This document shows positions 26,775-34,649 of a stretch of 64,000 bases of DNA, in pieces. This DNA comes from Streptomyces cyaneogriseus subsp. noncyanogenus. Lineage in GTDB: Bacteria; Actinomycetota; Actinomycetes; Streptomycetales; Streptomycetaceae. The stretch's first letter is position 1. Every line of letters starts with the position of its first letter. Location of the stretch: positions 6,324,001 to 6,388,000 of the forward strand of contig NZ_CP010849.1 in assembly GCF_000931445.1 (NCBI RefSeq), written 5' to 3'. The position numbers and the translations under genes are program-made. The notes beneath the pieces were generated by a model that was given only the letters and a program-made list of their open reading frames with translations, searched no databases and was not told where the DNA came from.

Positions 26775-27869
26775 GTGAGGAGGCTCGGGTTGGCGGCGCT
26801 GGCGGTCGTACGGGACCTGCGTGAGCACTGGGCGCCCGCGTCGGCTGAGGAGCTGGAGCGGTTCGAGACCGACGTGCTGTCCGGGTTCGTCCTCGCACGG
26901 GCCTCAGCAGGGCTGGCGGACGGCACCATCCGCGGGGACGTCGGTCACCTGGATCAGATTAGGACATGGTTCGGCCGGCCTTTGTGGGACATGGAGCCTG
27001 CCGACGCGGACGTGTACTTCGGGAAGGTGCTGCGGCACTCGCCCAGCGGCACCCGGCTGGGCCGGTCGCAGGCGCTGAGCACGTACTTCATGTTCCTGGA
27101 GCTGCGGCACAAGGTCGAGCTGCACCGGATGACCGGCCGGGTGGTCGAGTGCCCGATCGACGAGATGAACCGGCCGCGCGGGGCCAAGGACGCCCAGCTG
27201 CGGATCCCACCGAGCGAGCCTGAGATCGGGACGCTGTTCACGGAGTGGGGCGGCGAGCTGGCCACCTGCCGGAAGTTCGCCCCCACCGCCCGGAACTACA
27301 CCGCTTCGAAGCTGATGTCCCAGGTCGGACTGCGGGTGAGCGAGGCATGCGGCCTCGACCTGGACGACATCAAGTGGGACCTGGGCCGCTTCGGCAAACT
27401 CCACGTCCGCCACGGCAAGGGCGCCCGCGGCTCGGGTCCGCGCGAGCGAATGGTCCCGCTGATCAACGGTGCCGACCGGACACTGCGATGGTTCATCGAA
27501 GACGTGTGGGGCCAGTTCGATGACGATCACACTCGCCCTGGTGCCCCGCTGTTCCCCTCCGAGCGCAAGAACACCCACGGCTCCGCCCGCCGGGTCGGCG
27601 ACGACGCCCTGCGCAACGGGCTCGACAACGCGGTCCAGGCTCATCTGGCGAGTTGGACGGACAGGTTGACACCGCACGTCCTGCGGCATTTCTGCGCGTC
27701 CCAACTCTACGGAAACGGGCTGGACTTGCTCGCCATCCAGGAGGTCTTAGGACATTCCTGGATCGCTACGACCATGCGGTATATCCACGTGCAGCAGACC
27801 CGGGTCGAGGACGCCTGGGTGGCGGGGAAGGAACGGGCCGCGAAGCGGCTGGAAGGACTGGCCCGATGA
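26775..27869 (+). CDS. tyrosine recombinase (first gene of a three-gene module)
   Basis: This 364-residue site-specific recombinase has an N-terminal SAM-like core-binding domain and a catalytic domain. The catalytic residues are GLRVSEACGLDLDDI (Arg I), HVLRHFCASQL (HxxR) and LGHSWIATTMRYIHV (His/Trp and the nucleophile Tyr). The gene contains a TTA leucine codon at 27747-27749, in the LGH motif. TTA is rare in Streptomyces and depends on the bldA tRNA, so expression may be tied to development. The GTG at 26775 begins the longest frame; a TTG at 26790 has the better-placed GAGGAGG. It overlaps the next gene by ATGA, indicating a coupled module. Confidence 0.88.
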   Translation: MRRLGLAALAVVRDLREHWAPASAEELERFETDVLSGFVLARASAGLADGTIRGDVGHLDQIRTWFGRPLWDMEPADADVYFGKVLRHSPSGTRLGRSQALSTYFMFLELRHKVELHRMTGRVVECPIDEMNRPRGAKDAQLRIPPSEPEIGTLFTEWGGELATCRKFAPTARNYTASKLMSQVGLRVSEACGLDLDDIKWDLGRFGKLHVRHGKGARGSGPRERMVPLINGADRTLRWFIEDVWGQFDDDHTRPGAPLFPSERKNTHGSARRVGDDALRNGLDNAVQAHLASWTDRLTPHVLRHFCASQLYGNGLDLLAIQEVLGHSWIATTMRYIHVQQTRVEDAWVAGKERAAKRLEGLAR

Positions 27870-28198
27870 GGTGGAACCTGCGGCTGACCGCCGCGAACAA
27901 GGGTATCTGGAAGGCGTCCGAGCTCCAGCGGAGCCTGGCCGAGCACGGCCTGGTGATCTCGGCCGGCAAGATGTCCGGGCTGTGGTCCGGCCAGCCGGTC
28001 TCGCTCAAGCTGGAGGACTTGGACGTCATCTGCGTGGTCCTCGGCTGTGAGATTGGAGACCTGCTGATCCCCGAACCGGAGAAGGTCAGCCGAACTGGCC
28101 AGGCAGAGGAGACGGAACGGGCCGCGGTCGGTGCGGAAACCGCCGCACCAAAGGTGATCCCGAAGCGCCGGGACGGCCGGACGCTGCCGCCGGAGTGA
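27866..28198 (+). CDS. small Cro/C1-type (XRE) DNA-binding protein
   Basis: The 110-residue product contains an XRE-like helix-turn-helix over residues about 10-70 (KASELQRSLAEHGLVISAGK, then LKLEDLDVICVVLGCEIGDL). A short charged tail follows. It is coupled by an ATGA overlap to the recombinase before it and lies 4 bp before the next gene. It probably works as an accessory or directionality factor, or as a repressor, for this recombinase module. Confidence 0.75.
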   Translation: MRWNLRLTAANKGIWKASELQRSLAEHGLVISAGKMSGLWSGQPVSLKLEDLDVICVVLGCEIGDLLIPEPEKVSRTGQAEETERAAVGAETAAPKVIPKRRDGRTLPPE

Positions 28199-28202
28199 TC
28201 CA

Positions 28203-29795
28203 GTGGCACGGTTCCCGAAGGGCTACGTCAAGCCCACCGACTCCTGCGACAGCTGCCTGGCCTGGGGAAACTTCAGCGGCCGCCTCTGCCCCACCTGCTA
28301 CATGTTCGGTCGCGGCCACGACGCGGCCGCATGCGCCGGCTGCCGTCGCGTCCAGCCGCTGAAGTGGGACTACTGCCGCCTGTGCTGGTGCCAGGCCCGC
28401 CTCAGTGCGAAGGCCGTCGTCGGCCAGCCCACGGACGAGACGGACGTGCGGAACCGGCTCAGCGCCGTCCGGCATCACCAACTGTTCTTCGTCGGGATGC
28501 ACTACCGCAGGAGACCGACCCCCGCGGTTCGGACGCGCGGAGGACGGCGGGGAGCGCCGCGCAAGCCGCCTCCTGCACCGGCCTGGCGCCCGGATCCCGG
28601 CTGGCAACAGCCACCGCTGTTCGCCCAGATCCCCCGTGACTACAGCCGGCTCGCCCTGGCCGACGCCGACCTGACCAGCCCGTGGCTGGCCTGGGCAAAG
28701 TACCTCGCCCACCGGCTCGCCGAGACCCGCGGCTGGGGACGCAACATCCGCTTCGCCGTCAACCGCGGCCTGGCCCTCGTCCTCACCGGCCACGTCGAGG
28801 GCGACGTCATCCGGCACACGGAGATCTTCGCCCCGCTGCGGGCCCTGGACCTGCCGGTCGGCCACACCGTCACGGTCCTGGAAGAGATGGGGATCTTCGA
28901 GGACGACAGCGAACCCTCCTTCGAACGCTGGATCACAGAGAGGCTGGAGGGGCTCGCCCCCGGCATCCGCTCGGAGACCGAGCGCTGGACCCGCATCCTG
29001 CGCGACGGCGGCCCCCGCAGCCTCCCGAGACGGGAAGGCACGGTCTGGCTCTACCTCAACCGAGTCCGCCCGGTCCTGCTGGAATGGTCGAACCCCTACG
29101 ACCACCTGCGGGAGGTAACCCGCGACGACGTCCTCACCTATATCAAGACACTGCATGGCCACAAGCGCCACGACCAACTCATCGCTCTACGCTCGCTGTT
29201 CACCTGGGCCAAGCGGAACGGACTGATCTTCCGCAACCCCACCAGTCGGATCAAGGTCGGGCAATACGAGTACGCCGTGCTGCAACCGCTGGTCCCCGAG
29301 CAGGTCGACCGCTCCGTCGCGGCAGCCACCACCCTGGCGACGCGGCTCATCCTCGCCCTCGCAGCGGTCCACGCCGCCCGGGTCGCCCAGATCGCCACCT
29401 TCATGCTCGACGACCTCGACCTCGGCAACCGCCGGCTGACCATCGCCGGACGTGTCCACCCGCTCGACGACCTCACCCTGAAACTGCTGCTGGACTGGCT
29501 GGAGCACCGGCGAAACCGGTGGCCGAACACCGCGAACCTCCACCTGCTGATCAACAATCAGACCGCCACCAAGACCAGCCGCGCCAGCAACCACTGGATC
29601 AGCGCCGCGATGCGCGGGCAGGACGCGACGCTGGAACGGCTCCGCGTCGACCGCCAACTCGAAGAGGCCCTGACCCACGGGCCCGACCCGCTCCACCTGG
29701 CCGAGGTGTTCGGGCTCGATGCGAAGACCGCGATGCGCTACGCGGACTCCGCACGGGCGCTGCTGCACCAGGCCGCTGAACAGCCACTTCAGTGA
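28203..29795 (+). CDS. zinc-finger protein with degenerate tyrosine-recombinase domain
   Basis: The 530-residue protein starts with four CxxC-type pairs within 70 residues (CDSC, CPTC, CAGC, CRLC), suggesting two zinc fingers. The C-terminal 200 residues align with a tyrosine-recombinase catalytic domain: HAARVAQIATFMLDDLDLG keeps the first Arg. The HxxR box and the LGH motif are gone, although a TAMRYADSA segment keeps a Tyr. It is therefore likely a structural or DNA-targeting partner rather than a recombinase. It is the third gene of a compact module with 26775-28198. The GTG at 28203 is the only reasonable start. Confidence 0.7.
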   Translation: MARFPKGYVKPTDSCDSCLAWGNFSGRLCPTCYMFGRGHDAAACAGCRRVQPLKWDYCRLCWCQARLSAKAVVGQPTDETDVRNRLSAVRHHQLFFVGMHYRRRPTPAVRTRGGRRGAPRKPPPAPAWRPDPGWQQPPLFAQIPRDYSRLALADADLTSPWLAWAKYLAHRLAETRGWGRNIRFAVNRGLALVLTGHVEGDVIRHTEIFAPLRALDLPVGHTVTVLEEMGIFEDDSEPSFERWITERLEGLAPGIRSETERWTRILRDGGPRSLPRREGTVWLYLNRVRPVLLEWSNPYDHLREVTRDDVLTYIKTLHGHKRHDQLIALRSLFTWAKRNGLIFRNPTSRIKVGQYEYAVLQPLVPEQVDRSVAAATTLATRLILALAAVHAARVAQIATFMLDDLDLGNRRLTIAGRVHPLDDLTLKLLLDWLEHRRNRWPNTANLHLLINNQTATKTSRASNHWISAAMRGQDATLERLRVDRQLEEALTHGPDPLHLAEVFGLDAKTAMRYADSARALLHQAAEQPLQ

Positions 29796-29847
29796 AGTCT
29801 GCTTGACCGGTCCACGTTTTTGCTGAGGATGAGCACGCGAGGCAGAG

Positions 29848-30372
29848 TCAGCATCCGGGGTGGATCGGCGGAGACGATGTCAGGGCGAGGGCAGCGTCCT
29901 GTAGCTGGGTCGCCCATGTCTGCTGGTCAAGCCCCAAGGTGTACTCGATGCAGCAATCGCACTGCGGGATCAGCGCCACGAACGATTGCTCCGCTGCGGT
30001 CTCGACCTCCGTCTCCCACCAGTCGTCCGCCGCCAGGTCGGCGGGAGTTATCTCTCCAGCGATGAGTCTTGCCGCCATCCGGCGCAGACCATGGCGCCGT
30101 GCCAGGCCCCGATCCGGCAGCCCGAGGCCGGCCTCGGCAAGTGCTTGCTCGAACGCTTCGCGAATATCGCGGGCATCCGCGTTGCGAGGCCAACCGGCGA
30201 GCTCGCACAACGTCGGGGTGTCCAGTCCGGCTGCGAGTGCCTCAGCAGCGATCATCGGTAGCTCCTCCGGGCGTATCTCATCCGCCCGATATCGACATGC
30301 CACCTCACCCAGGGACGTGAGCCCACTCTGGACGGAGGTTTCCGGTTCCGGTGTCGTTCCTTCTGCTCTCAT
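29848..30372 (-). CDS. hypothetical protein
   Basis: I do not recognise this 174-residue protein. It is rich in Ala, Glu and Asp and mostly helical in character. It has LCELAGWPRNADARDIREAF in the middle and a CDCCIEYTLG cluster near residue 140. It has no signal peptide or membrane segment. The ATG at 30372 is followed by a charged leader. It lies convergent to the recombinase module and just outside the left end of the Tn3-family transposon; a TGAACCCA motif recurs upstream of it. Confidence 0.55.
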   Translation of the reverse strand: MRAEGTTPEPETSVQSGLTSLGEVACRYRADEIRPEELPMIAAEALAAGLDTPTLCELAGWPRNADARDIREAFEQALAEAGLGLPDRGLARRHGLRRMAARLIAGEITPADLAADDWWETEVETAAEQSFVALIPQCDCCIEYTLGLDQQTWATQLQDAALALTSSPPIHPGC

Positions 30373-30540
30373 GACTCCTACGGTGTCAGCACCGTTTCCG
30401 GGAGGCCCCCAGGGGTGGGCCCGCTCCGCACCCACCCCGCGTGTTCGCCTGAACCCAAGGCATGAACCCACGAGAGCACGACCGTCCGTCCTTGAGTTCC
30501 CGCGAAAGGCCCTTCAGTTTCCGTGAACCCACGGGCCTCC

Positions 30541-30581
30541 CGGGGGTTGAGGAACATCCATGTCAGATCGTGCGCTAAGCC
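30541..30581 (+). repeat. left terminal inverted repeat of Tn3-family transposon
   Basis: This 41-bp sequence is the exact reverse complement of 41385-41425. It carries GGGGGTTGAGGAACATCCAT at the outer end; GGGG ends and a length of about 38-41 bp are the Tn3-family standard. Confidence 0.92.
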
Positions 30582-30641
30582 GACGTCGGCCCCGGTGGGC
30601 GGCTGACGAAGCGCCACCGGCCGGACCCGTCTCAGGACCTC

Positions 30642-30734
30642 CCGCAGATAACACCCCAATATCTGCGGTAGCTTGACTCGTCACCTGCGGTGACGTTCTC
30701 CGGCCGCTACGTGAAGCAGCCCTGTTATCTGCGG
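30642..30734 (+). promoter_or_regulatory. candidate internal resolution site for the TnpI-type recombinase
   Basis: CCGCAGATA (30642-30650) and its complement TATCTGCGG (30660-30668) are separated by nine bases, like a tyrosine-recombinase crossover core. A third copy, TTATCTGCGG, lies at 30725-30734, with a separate palindrome GTCACCTGCGGTGAC (30680-30694) between them. In Tn4430 the TnpI site also joins a core inverted repeat to accessory copies beside the recombinase gene. The position, just inside the left end and directly upstream of the recombinase, fits. Confidence 0.6.
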
Positions 30735-30748
30735 CAAGGGGGGAAGCA

Positions 30749-31711
30749 GTGCCCACCGTCATACAGCTGTCGGCCGGGAAGGCGTTGACCGTCCGTGCGG
30801 CGGCGGACGTGTTCCTCGACTCGCTCGGTAACCCGAACACAGTTCGGAACTACGGGATCGGGGTGGGCAAGACCGCCGCACGGCTCGGTGAGGGCCGGCC
30901 GCTGGCGTCGGTCGCGGACGACGAGATCGGCGAGGCTCTGGAACTGCTGTGGGGTACCGCGGCGGTGAACACCTGGAACTCCCGCCGGGCGGGGGTGCTG
31001 TCCTGGCTCGGCTGGTGTCGTGAGCGCGGCTACGAAGGGCCGATGGTCCCTGCCTGGGCGAAGCGGCTGGCGGTGCCGGACTCCGAGACCCCGGCGCGCT
31101 CGAAGATGGCTATCGACCGGCTGGTCGCGCGGCGTGAGGTGCACCTGCGGGAGAAGACGCTGTGGCGGATGCTGTACGAGACCGCCGGCCGTGCGGAGGA
31201 GATCCTCGGCGTGAACATCGAGGACCTGGACTTCGCCGGGCGTCGCTGCCCGGTCAAGGCGAAGGGCGCGCGGAGCAAGGCCCGCCGCCGGGGCCAGGCA
31301 CGCGAGGACTTCGTGCTGGAGACGGTGTACTGGGACGCCGGTACCGCCCGGCTGTTGAAGGGCCGCACACGCGGGCCGGTGTTCGTCACCCACCGCCGCC
31401 CGGGGCCGGGCAAGGTCGTCAGCCCGCGTGACGTGTGCCCGGACACCGGGCTGGCCCGGCTGTCGTACGGGCAGGCCCGCGCCCTTCTCGACGAGCACAC
31501 CGCCGTGCACGGGCCGGGCACGGGCTGGGACCTGCACGAATACCGTCACTCCGGCCTCACCCACCTGGGCGAGGCCGGGGCCAGCCTGCTGATGCTGATG
31601 GCCAAGTCGAGACACAAGAAGCCGGAGAACGTCCGCCGCTACTTCAAGCCCTCGCCCGACGCCATCGCAGAGATCACCAGTCTCCTCGCCCCAGGTGACA
31701 GCAGGCGCTGA
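30749..31711 (+). CDS. tnpI: tyrosine recombinase, TnpI-type cointegrate resolvase
   Basis: A 320-residue recombinase. The N-terminal half (residues about 10-110) is a core-binding domain with NPNTVRNYGIGVGKTAARLG. The catalytic half has the Arg of ETAGRAEEILGVNIEDLDF (about residue 150), LHEYRHSGLTHLGEAG (HxxR) and SRHKKPENVRRYFKP with the nucleophile Tyr. Inside a Tn3-family element a tyrosine recombinase in this position replaces the usual serine resolvase. It is convergent with the synthetase gene, 12 bp apart. The GTG at 30749 follows AAGGGGGGAAG. Confidence 0.82.
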   Translation: MPTVIQLSAGKALTVRAAADVFLDSLGNPNTVRNYGIGVGKTAARLGEGRPLASVADDEIGEALELLWGTAAVNTWNSRRAGVLSWLGWCRERGYEGPMVPAWAKRLAVPDSETPARSKMAIDRLVARREVHLREKTLWRMLYETAGRAEEILGVNIEDLDFAGRRCPVKAKGARSKARRRGQAREDFVLETVYWDAGTARLLKGRTRGPVFVTHRRPGPGKVVSPRDVCPDTGLARLSYGQARALLDEHTAVHGPGTGWDLHEYRHSGLTHLGEAGASLLMLMAKSRHKKPENVRRYFKPSPDAIAEITSLLAPGDSRR

Positions 31712-31723
31712 TCGCGACGCCTG

Positions 31724-32959
31724 CTATGAGGTGGCGTCGGCCCACAGATCGGTGCTGTGGGCCCCGATGAGAGCGCTGATGTGCGTGAGTACGTCACTGA
31801 CCGGCTGCGGGTCGAGTCGGCGTCCGTCACGCAAGCGCAGTGCGACGTGATCGTCAGCGGCCTCCTTGGCACCGATGACGGCTTGGTAGGGAACCAGGCG
31901 CGCCTCTCGGATTCGGGCGCCCAGGCTGCCGCGGTCCGGTCCCGCGATCTGGGCGCGCAGTCCCAGCCGGGTGCAGCGTTGGGCGAGGGCTGCGGCGTTC
32001 GGCAGTTCGGTGTCGGAGATCGGGAGGATCACCAGCTGAGTGGGGGCGAGCCAGGCAGGAAAGGCCCCGCCGTGCTGTTCGATGAGATGGGCGACGGCTC
32101 GTTCCACGCTGCCGATGATGCTCCGGTGGACCATGACCGGGCGGTGTTTGGCGCCGTCCGCGCCGATGTAGTGCAGGTCGAACTGCTCGGGCTGGTGGAA
32201 GTCGACCTGGACGGTGGACAGGGTGGACTCCCGGCCGGCGCCGTCGGTGACCTGGACGTCGATCTTGGGGCCGTAGAACGCGGCCTCTCCCTCGGCTGCC
32301 TCGTAGGGCAGGCCGGAGCGGTCGAGGACGTCGGTCAGCAGTGCGGTGGAGCGCTGCCACTTCTCGGGTGCGGCAACGTACGTGCCACCGGGCCCTGGGA
32401 GGGAGAGCCGGTACCGAGTGGGGGTGATGCTGAGCGCCTCGTACGCCTGGCGGATCATCTCCAGCGCCGCCTGCGCCTCCTCGGCGACCTGGTCCAGGGC
32501 GCAGAAGATGTGCGCGTCATTGAGCTGGATGGCCCGCACCCGGGTCAGCCCACCGAGCACGCCCGAGAGTTCGGAGCGGTACATGCCGCCCAGTTCGGCC
32601 ATCCGCAGGGGCAGTTCGCGGTAGCTGTGGGAGCGGGAGCGGTAGATCACCGCGTGATGGGGGCACAGGCTCGGCCGCAGGACGACCTGCTCTGCGCCGA
32701 GGTCCATCGGGGGGAACATGTCGTCGCTGTAGTGCGCCCAATGCCCCGAGATCTCGTACAGCTCCCGCTTGCCGAGGACCGGTGAGTACACGTGCTGGTA
32801 GCCCGCCCGGCGCTCGGCGGCACGGATGTACTCCTCCAGGGTGTGCCTCACGGCCGCGCCGTCGGGCAGCCAGTACGGCAGGCCGGCGCCGATCAGCGGA
32901 TCGGTGTCGAACAGGCCCAGTTCACGGCCGAGCTTGCGGTGGTCGTGCACGGTGGTCAT
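31724..32959 (-). CDS. threonyl-tRNA synthetase without editing domains (transposon cargo)
   Basis: The 411-residue protein contains only the class II catalytic core and the anticodon-binding domain. The N-terminal TGS and editing domains of housekeeping ThrRS (about 640-690 residues) are absent. Zinc-ligand positions are kept in PSLCPHHAVIYRS, LNDAHIFC and VMVHRSIIGSVERAV. Motif 2 is YRELPLRMAELGGMYRSE. Usually invariant NCPGH reads LCPHH and VHRAILGS reads VHRSIIGS, so the active site has diverged. Such a gene on a transposon suggests resistance to a ThrRS inhibitor of the borrelidin or obafluorin kind; that is inference. The ATG at 32959 follows AAGGAG. Upstream lies a Thr-rich leader peptide and terminator. 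Confidence 0.9.
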   Translation of the reverse strand: MTTVHDHRKLGRELGLFDTDPLIGAGLPYWLPDGAAVRHTLEEYIRAAERRAGYQHVYSPVLGKRELYEISGHWAHYSDDMFPPMDLGAEQVVLRPSLCPHHAVIYRSRSHSYRELPLRMAELGGMYRSELSGVLGGLTRVRAIQLNDAHIFCALDQVAEEAQAALEMIRQAYEALSITPTRYRLSLPGPGGTYVAAPEKWQRSTALLTDVLDRSGLPYEAAEGEAAFYGPKIDVQVTDGAGRESTLSTVQVDFHQPEQFDLHYIGADGAKHRPVMVHRSIIGSVERAVAHLIEQHGGAFPAWLAPTQLVILPISDTELPNAAALAQRCTRLGLRAQIAGPDRGSLGARIREARLVPYQAVIGAKEAADDHVALRLRDGRRLDPQPVSDVLTHISALIGAHSTDLWADATS

Positions 32960-33003
32960 CGCGGTCTCCTTGCTGGTTGCGGAGCAAGTGACCGGGCCTA
33001 CGA

Positions 33004-33035
33004 CGAAGCCCCGGGGCACTTGCCCCGGGGCTTCG
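33004..33035 (-). terminator. attenuator hairpin upstream of the ThrRS gene
   Basis: A 15-bp perfect stem (33004-33018 with 33021-33035, outer arm CGAAGCCCCGGGGCA) closes a tiny loop. It lies between the leader peptide stop and the ThrRS ribosome site. It would stop transcription when the leader is translated freely. The absence of a long U-tract is usual in this genus. Confidence 0.8.
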
Positions 33036-33049
33036 GATCAGATCATCTG

Positions 33050-33100
33050 TCAGCGCGCCGGGACACTCTCCGGCGTCGTCGTCATAGCGGCGCGCTTCAT
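33050..33100 (-). CDS. threonine-rich leader peptide (16 residues)
   Basis: The frame reads MKRAAMTTTPESVPAR and stops; ACG-ACG-ACG gives three consecutive Thr codons. It lies wholly within the leader of the transposon ThrRS gene. GCGCGCCG (33053-33060) can pair with CGGCGCGC (33088-33095), placing the Thr codons in a competing hairpin ahead of the terminator. Ribosome stalling for lack of Thr-tRNA would disrupt this pairing and favour readthrough. No Shine-Dalgarno is obvious; a TAACGT hexamer seven bases before the ATG suggests a leaderless transcript. Confidence 0.72.
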   Translation of the reverse strand: MKRAAMTTTPESVPAR

Positions 33101-33138
33101 GTCGCAGACGTTAGCAGGACGCAGCGATGTCCACACGG

Positions 33139-33381
33139 TCATTCCTCGTCAGGAGTGCCCGGGTCACGCAGGGGTCGCAGGCCGCCGGGCAGATCTGGCA
33201 GTTGGAAGGAATACCGGCCGAGCATGTTGATGTGATGGCGTACAAACGGTGAGAGGCGGGCCACGTCGTCGTCACGGACCTCGAAGCCGTCCGTGCGCAG
33301 CTGGTTGACCGCGGCGTCCATATAGCGGGTGTTGAACAGCACGAGCGCGTTGAGGACCAGCCCCAGGGCACCGATCTGGTC
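33139..33381 (-). pseudogene. tnpA: Tn3-family transposase, 3' fragment
   Basis: Reading from the junction, the frame gives DQIGALGLVLNALVLFNTRY, then MDAAVNQLRTDGF and ARLSPFVRHHINMLGRYSF, and ends at a TGA at 33139. This is the invariant C-terminus of Tn3 transposases. Its first codons continue exactly from the broken end of the main transposase fragment at 38481: GGAGGACC on one side and GACCAGATC on the other rebuild GGAGGACCAGATC. It lies 5.1 kb away because of an insertion. Confidence 0.88.
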
Positions 33382-33550
33382 TTATCCGAACTTGGCATGC
33401 TGACCGCCTGGGGCCGTCTGTCTGCCGGTAGGTCGCTGAGAGTAGCGGTCGAATTTCTTGAGGATCGGCGGCCTCCCGGGCGTGTCGCCGGGCCGGTTTT
33501 CGCAAGGGTGCCCGACGAGGACGTCGCTGGGACCTTGGAAAATGCTCCTC

Positions 33551-34156
33551 ATGGACGATGCCTTCACGCTTCTTCGGCGAGCGACTGATCTACTCCCCGA
33601 GGACGCCCGGGCCGAAAACGGTGTGACCGTTGACGACGTGCGCGACTATCAACGGCATCAGGAGTGGGAGCTCGTCCTCGACCTCCTGATGGAGATCGCG
33701 GACGAGCAGCCGGTTTCCTTGCGATTCTGGTCGCTGCTCGAGGACGCAGCCCGCCAGATGATGCTGGAGCACAGCGCCGACTGGTGCGAGTGGCGGGCCT
33801 GGGAGATGCAGCACGGCACCCTCCGGGCCAGGCTGAGCCTGCTGCGCACGAAGGAGGGCGGACGTCAGACCGCCTTCTCCGGGCAGGGGCAGCTACGGCC
33901 GCTCTGGGACATCGGCAACCGGGCGCCCGATGGCGGGCAGGCCGTGAACGTTGCGCGACTGTGGGTGGAGGGTGCGCCCGGTCTGGCACCTGGAGAAAGC
34001 GCGACGGTCCGTTTGGCACCGCTCAGCCCCGAACAGTGGCGCCATGTCCAGCCTGGCGACGTGATCACCATGCACGAGGGCAGGCCGGTTGTCGGCACGG
34101 CCGTGATCATCGAGGTCACACCGCCTTCCGTCGCTGGGTGCGAGGGAGATCTGTAG
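33551..34156 (+). CDS. hypothetical protein with EF-Tu-like beta-barrel C-terminus
   Basis: I do not recognise the N-terminal half of this 201-residue protein, a helical region starting MDDAFTLLRRATDLLPEDAR with a Trp-rich centre. The C-terminal 80 residues (VNVARLWVEGAPGLAPGESA, then VRLAPLSPEQWRHVQPGDVI and TMHEGRPVVGTAVIIEV) resemble the last beta-barrel of elongation factor Tu. Such stand-alone barrels occur in actinobacterial accessory genes, some annotated as immunity-like. Starts at 33542 and 33551 are both possible; neither has a strong ribosome site. It is cargo of the inserted element. Confidence 0.6.
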   Translation: MDDAFTLLRRATDLLPEDARAENGVTVDDVRDYQRHQEWELVLDLLMEIADEQPVSLRFWSLLEDAARQMMLEHSADWCEWRAWEMQHGTLRARLSLLRTKEGGRQTAFSGQGQLRPLWDIGNRAPDGGQAVNVARLWVEGAPGLAPGESATVRLAPLSPEQWRHVQPGDVITMHEGRPVVGTAVIIEVTPPSVAGCEGDL

Positions 34157-34268
34157 GCGTGATCTGCAGGGCATTCGAGGCGCGCGGAGGGTTGCGGGTC
34201 AGTCCGGGATGGTCGAGTAGCGCCCGCAGATGGGAAGACGACCAGCATGACGATCAACAGAAAGGCCC

Positions 34269-34631
34269 ATGCCGCGTAGGCGGCCTGGGCGCGTCCGGGC
34301 CGAGTTGCCGCGCCGGCGCCGGACGCATGACGACATCACGGCCATCCGTGGCCTCTCCTCGGCAGCACTCGCCGAGGTTCGACGGATCGAACGTCAGAAG
34401 AAGTACCTGTGGCCGGGCTCGACCGGGTCGGCGATGGTGCGCTGGCGGAGCTTCGTCCACCAGCCGAATCGACGGTTGTGGGAGTACGAGAGCGGTGGCT
34501 GCACGGAGTGGGCCTGTTGCGGTGACCCGTGGCAGGCCCGCGAGTTCCTCGAGGCGGTGATGCTGGCGATGTCCCGCCGCCGGTCGCGCGAACTCCGCAG
34601 CCTCGTTGAAGCTTTGGACCGACGGTACTGA
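34269..34631 (+). CDS. small hypothetical protein
   Basis: A 120-residue basic protein with an Arg-rich start (MPRRRPGRVRAELPRRRRTH), a WPGSTGSAMVRWRSFVH segment and two Cys in WACCGDPW. No family is recognised. The ATG at 34269 has a weak AAAGG before it. It lies beside the recombinase pair, where Tn554-type elements encode a small TnpC, but I see no clear similarity and it is on the opposite strand. Confidence 0.45.
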   Translation: MPRRRPGRVRAELPRRRRTHDDITAIRGLSSAALAEVRRIERQKKYLWPGSTGSAMVRWRSFVHQPNRRLWEYESGGCTEWACCGDPWQAREFLEAVMLAMSRRRSRELRSLVEALDRRY

Positions 34632-34649
34632 TGCGAGACGGCACCACTG

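Noticed and set aside
32960..33100. T-box riboswitch upstream of the ThrRS gene
   Set aside because: No T-box consensus or specifier-loop architecture is visible in this short leader. The Thr codons in a small frame point to ribosome-mediated attenuation.
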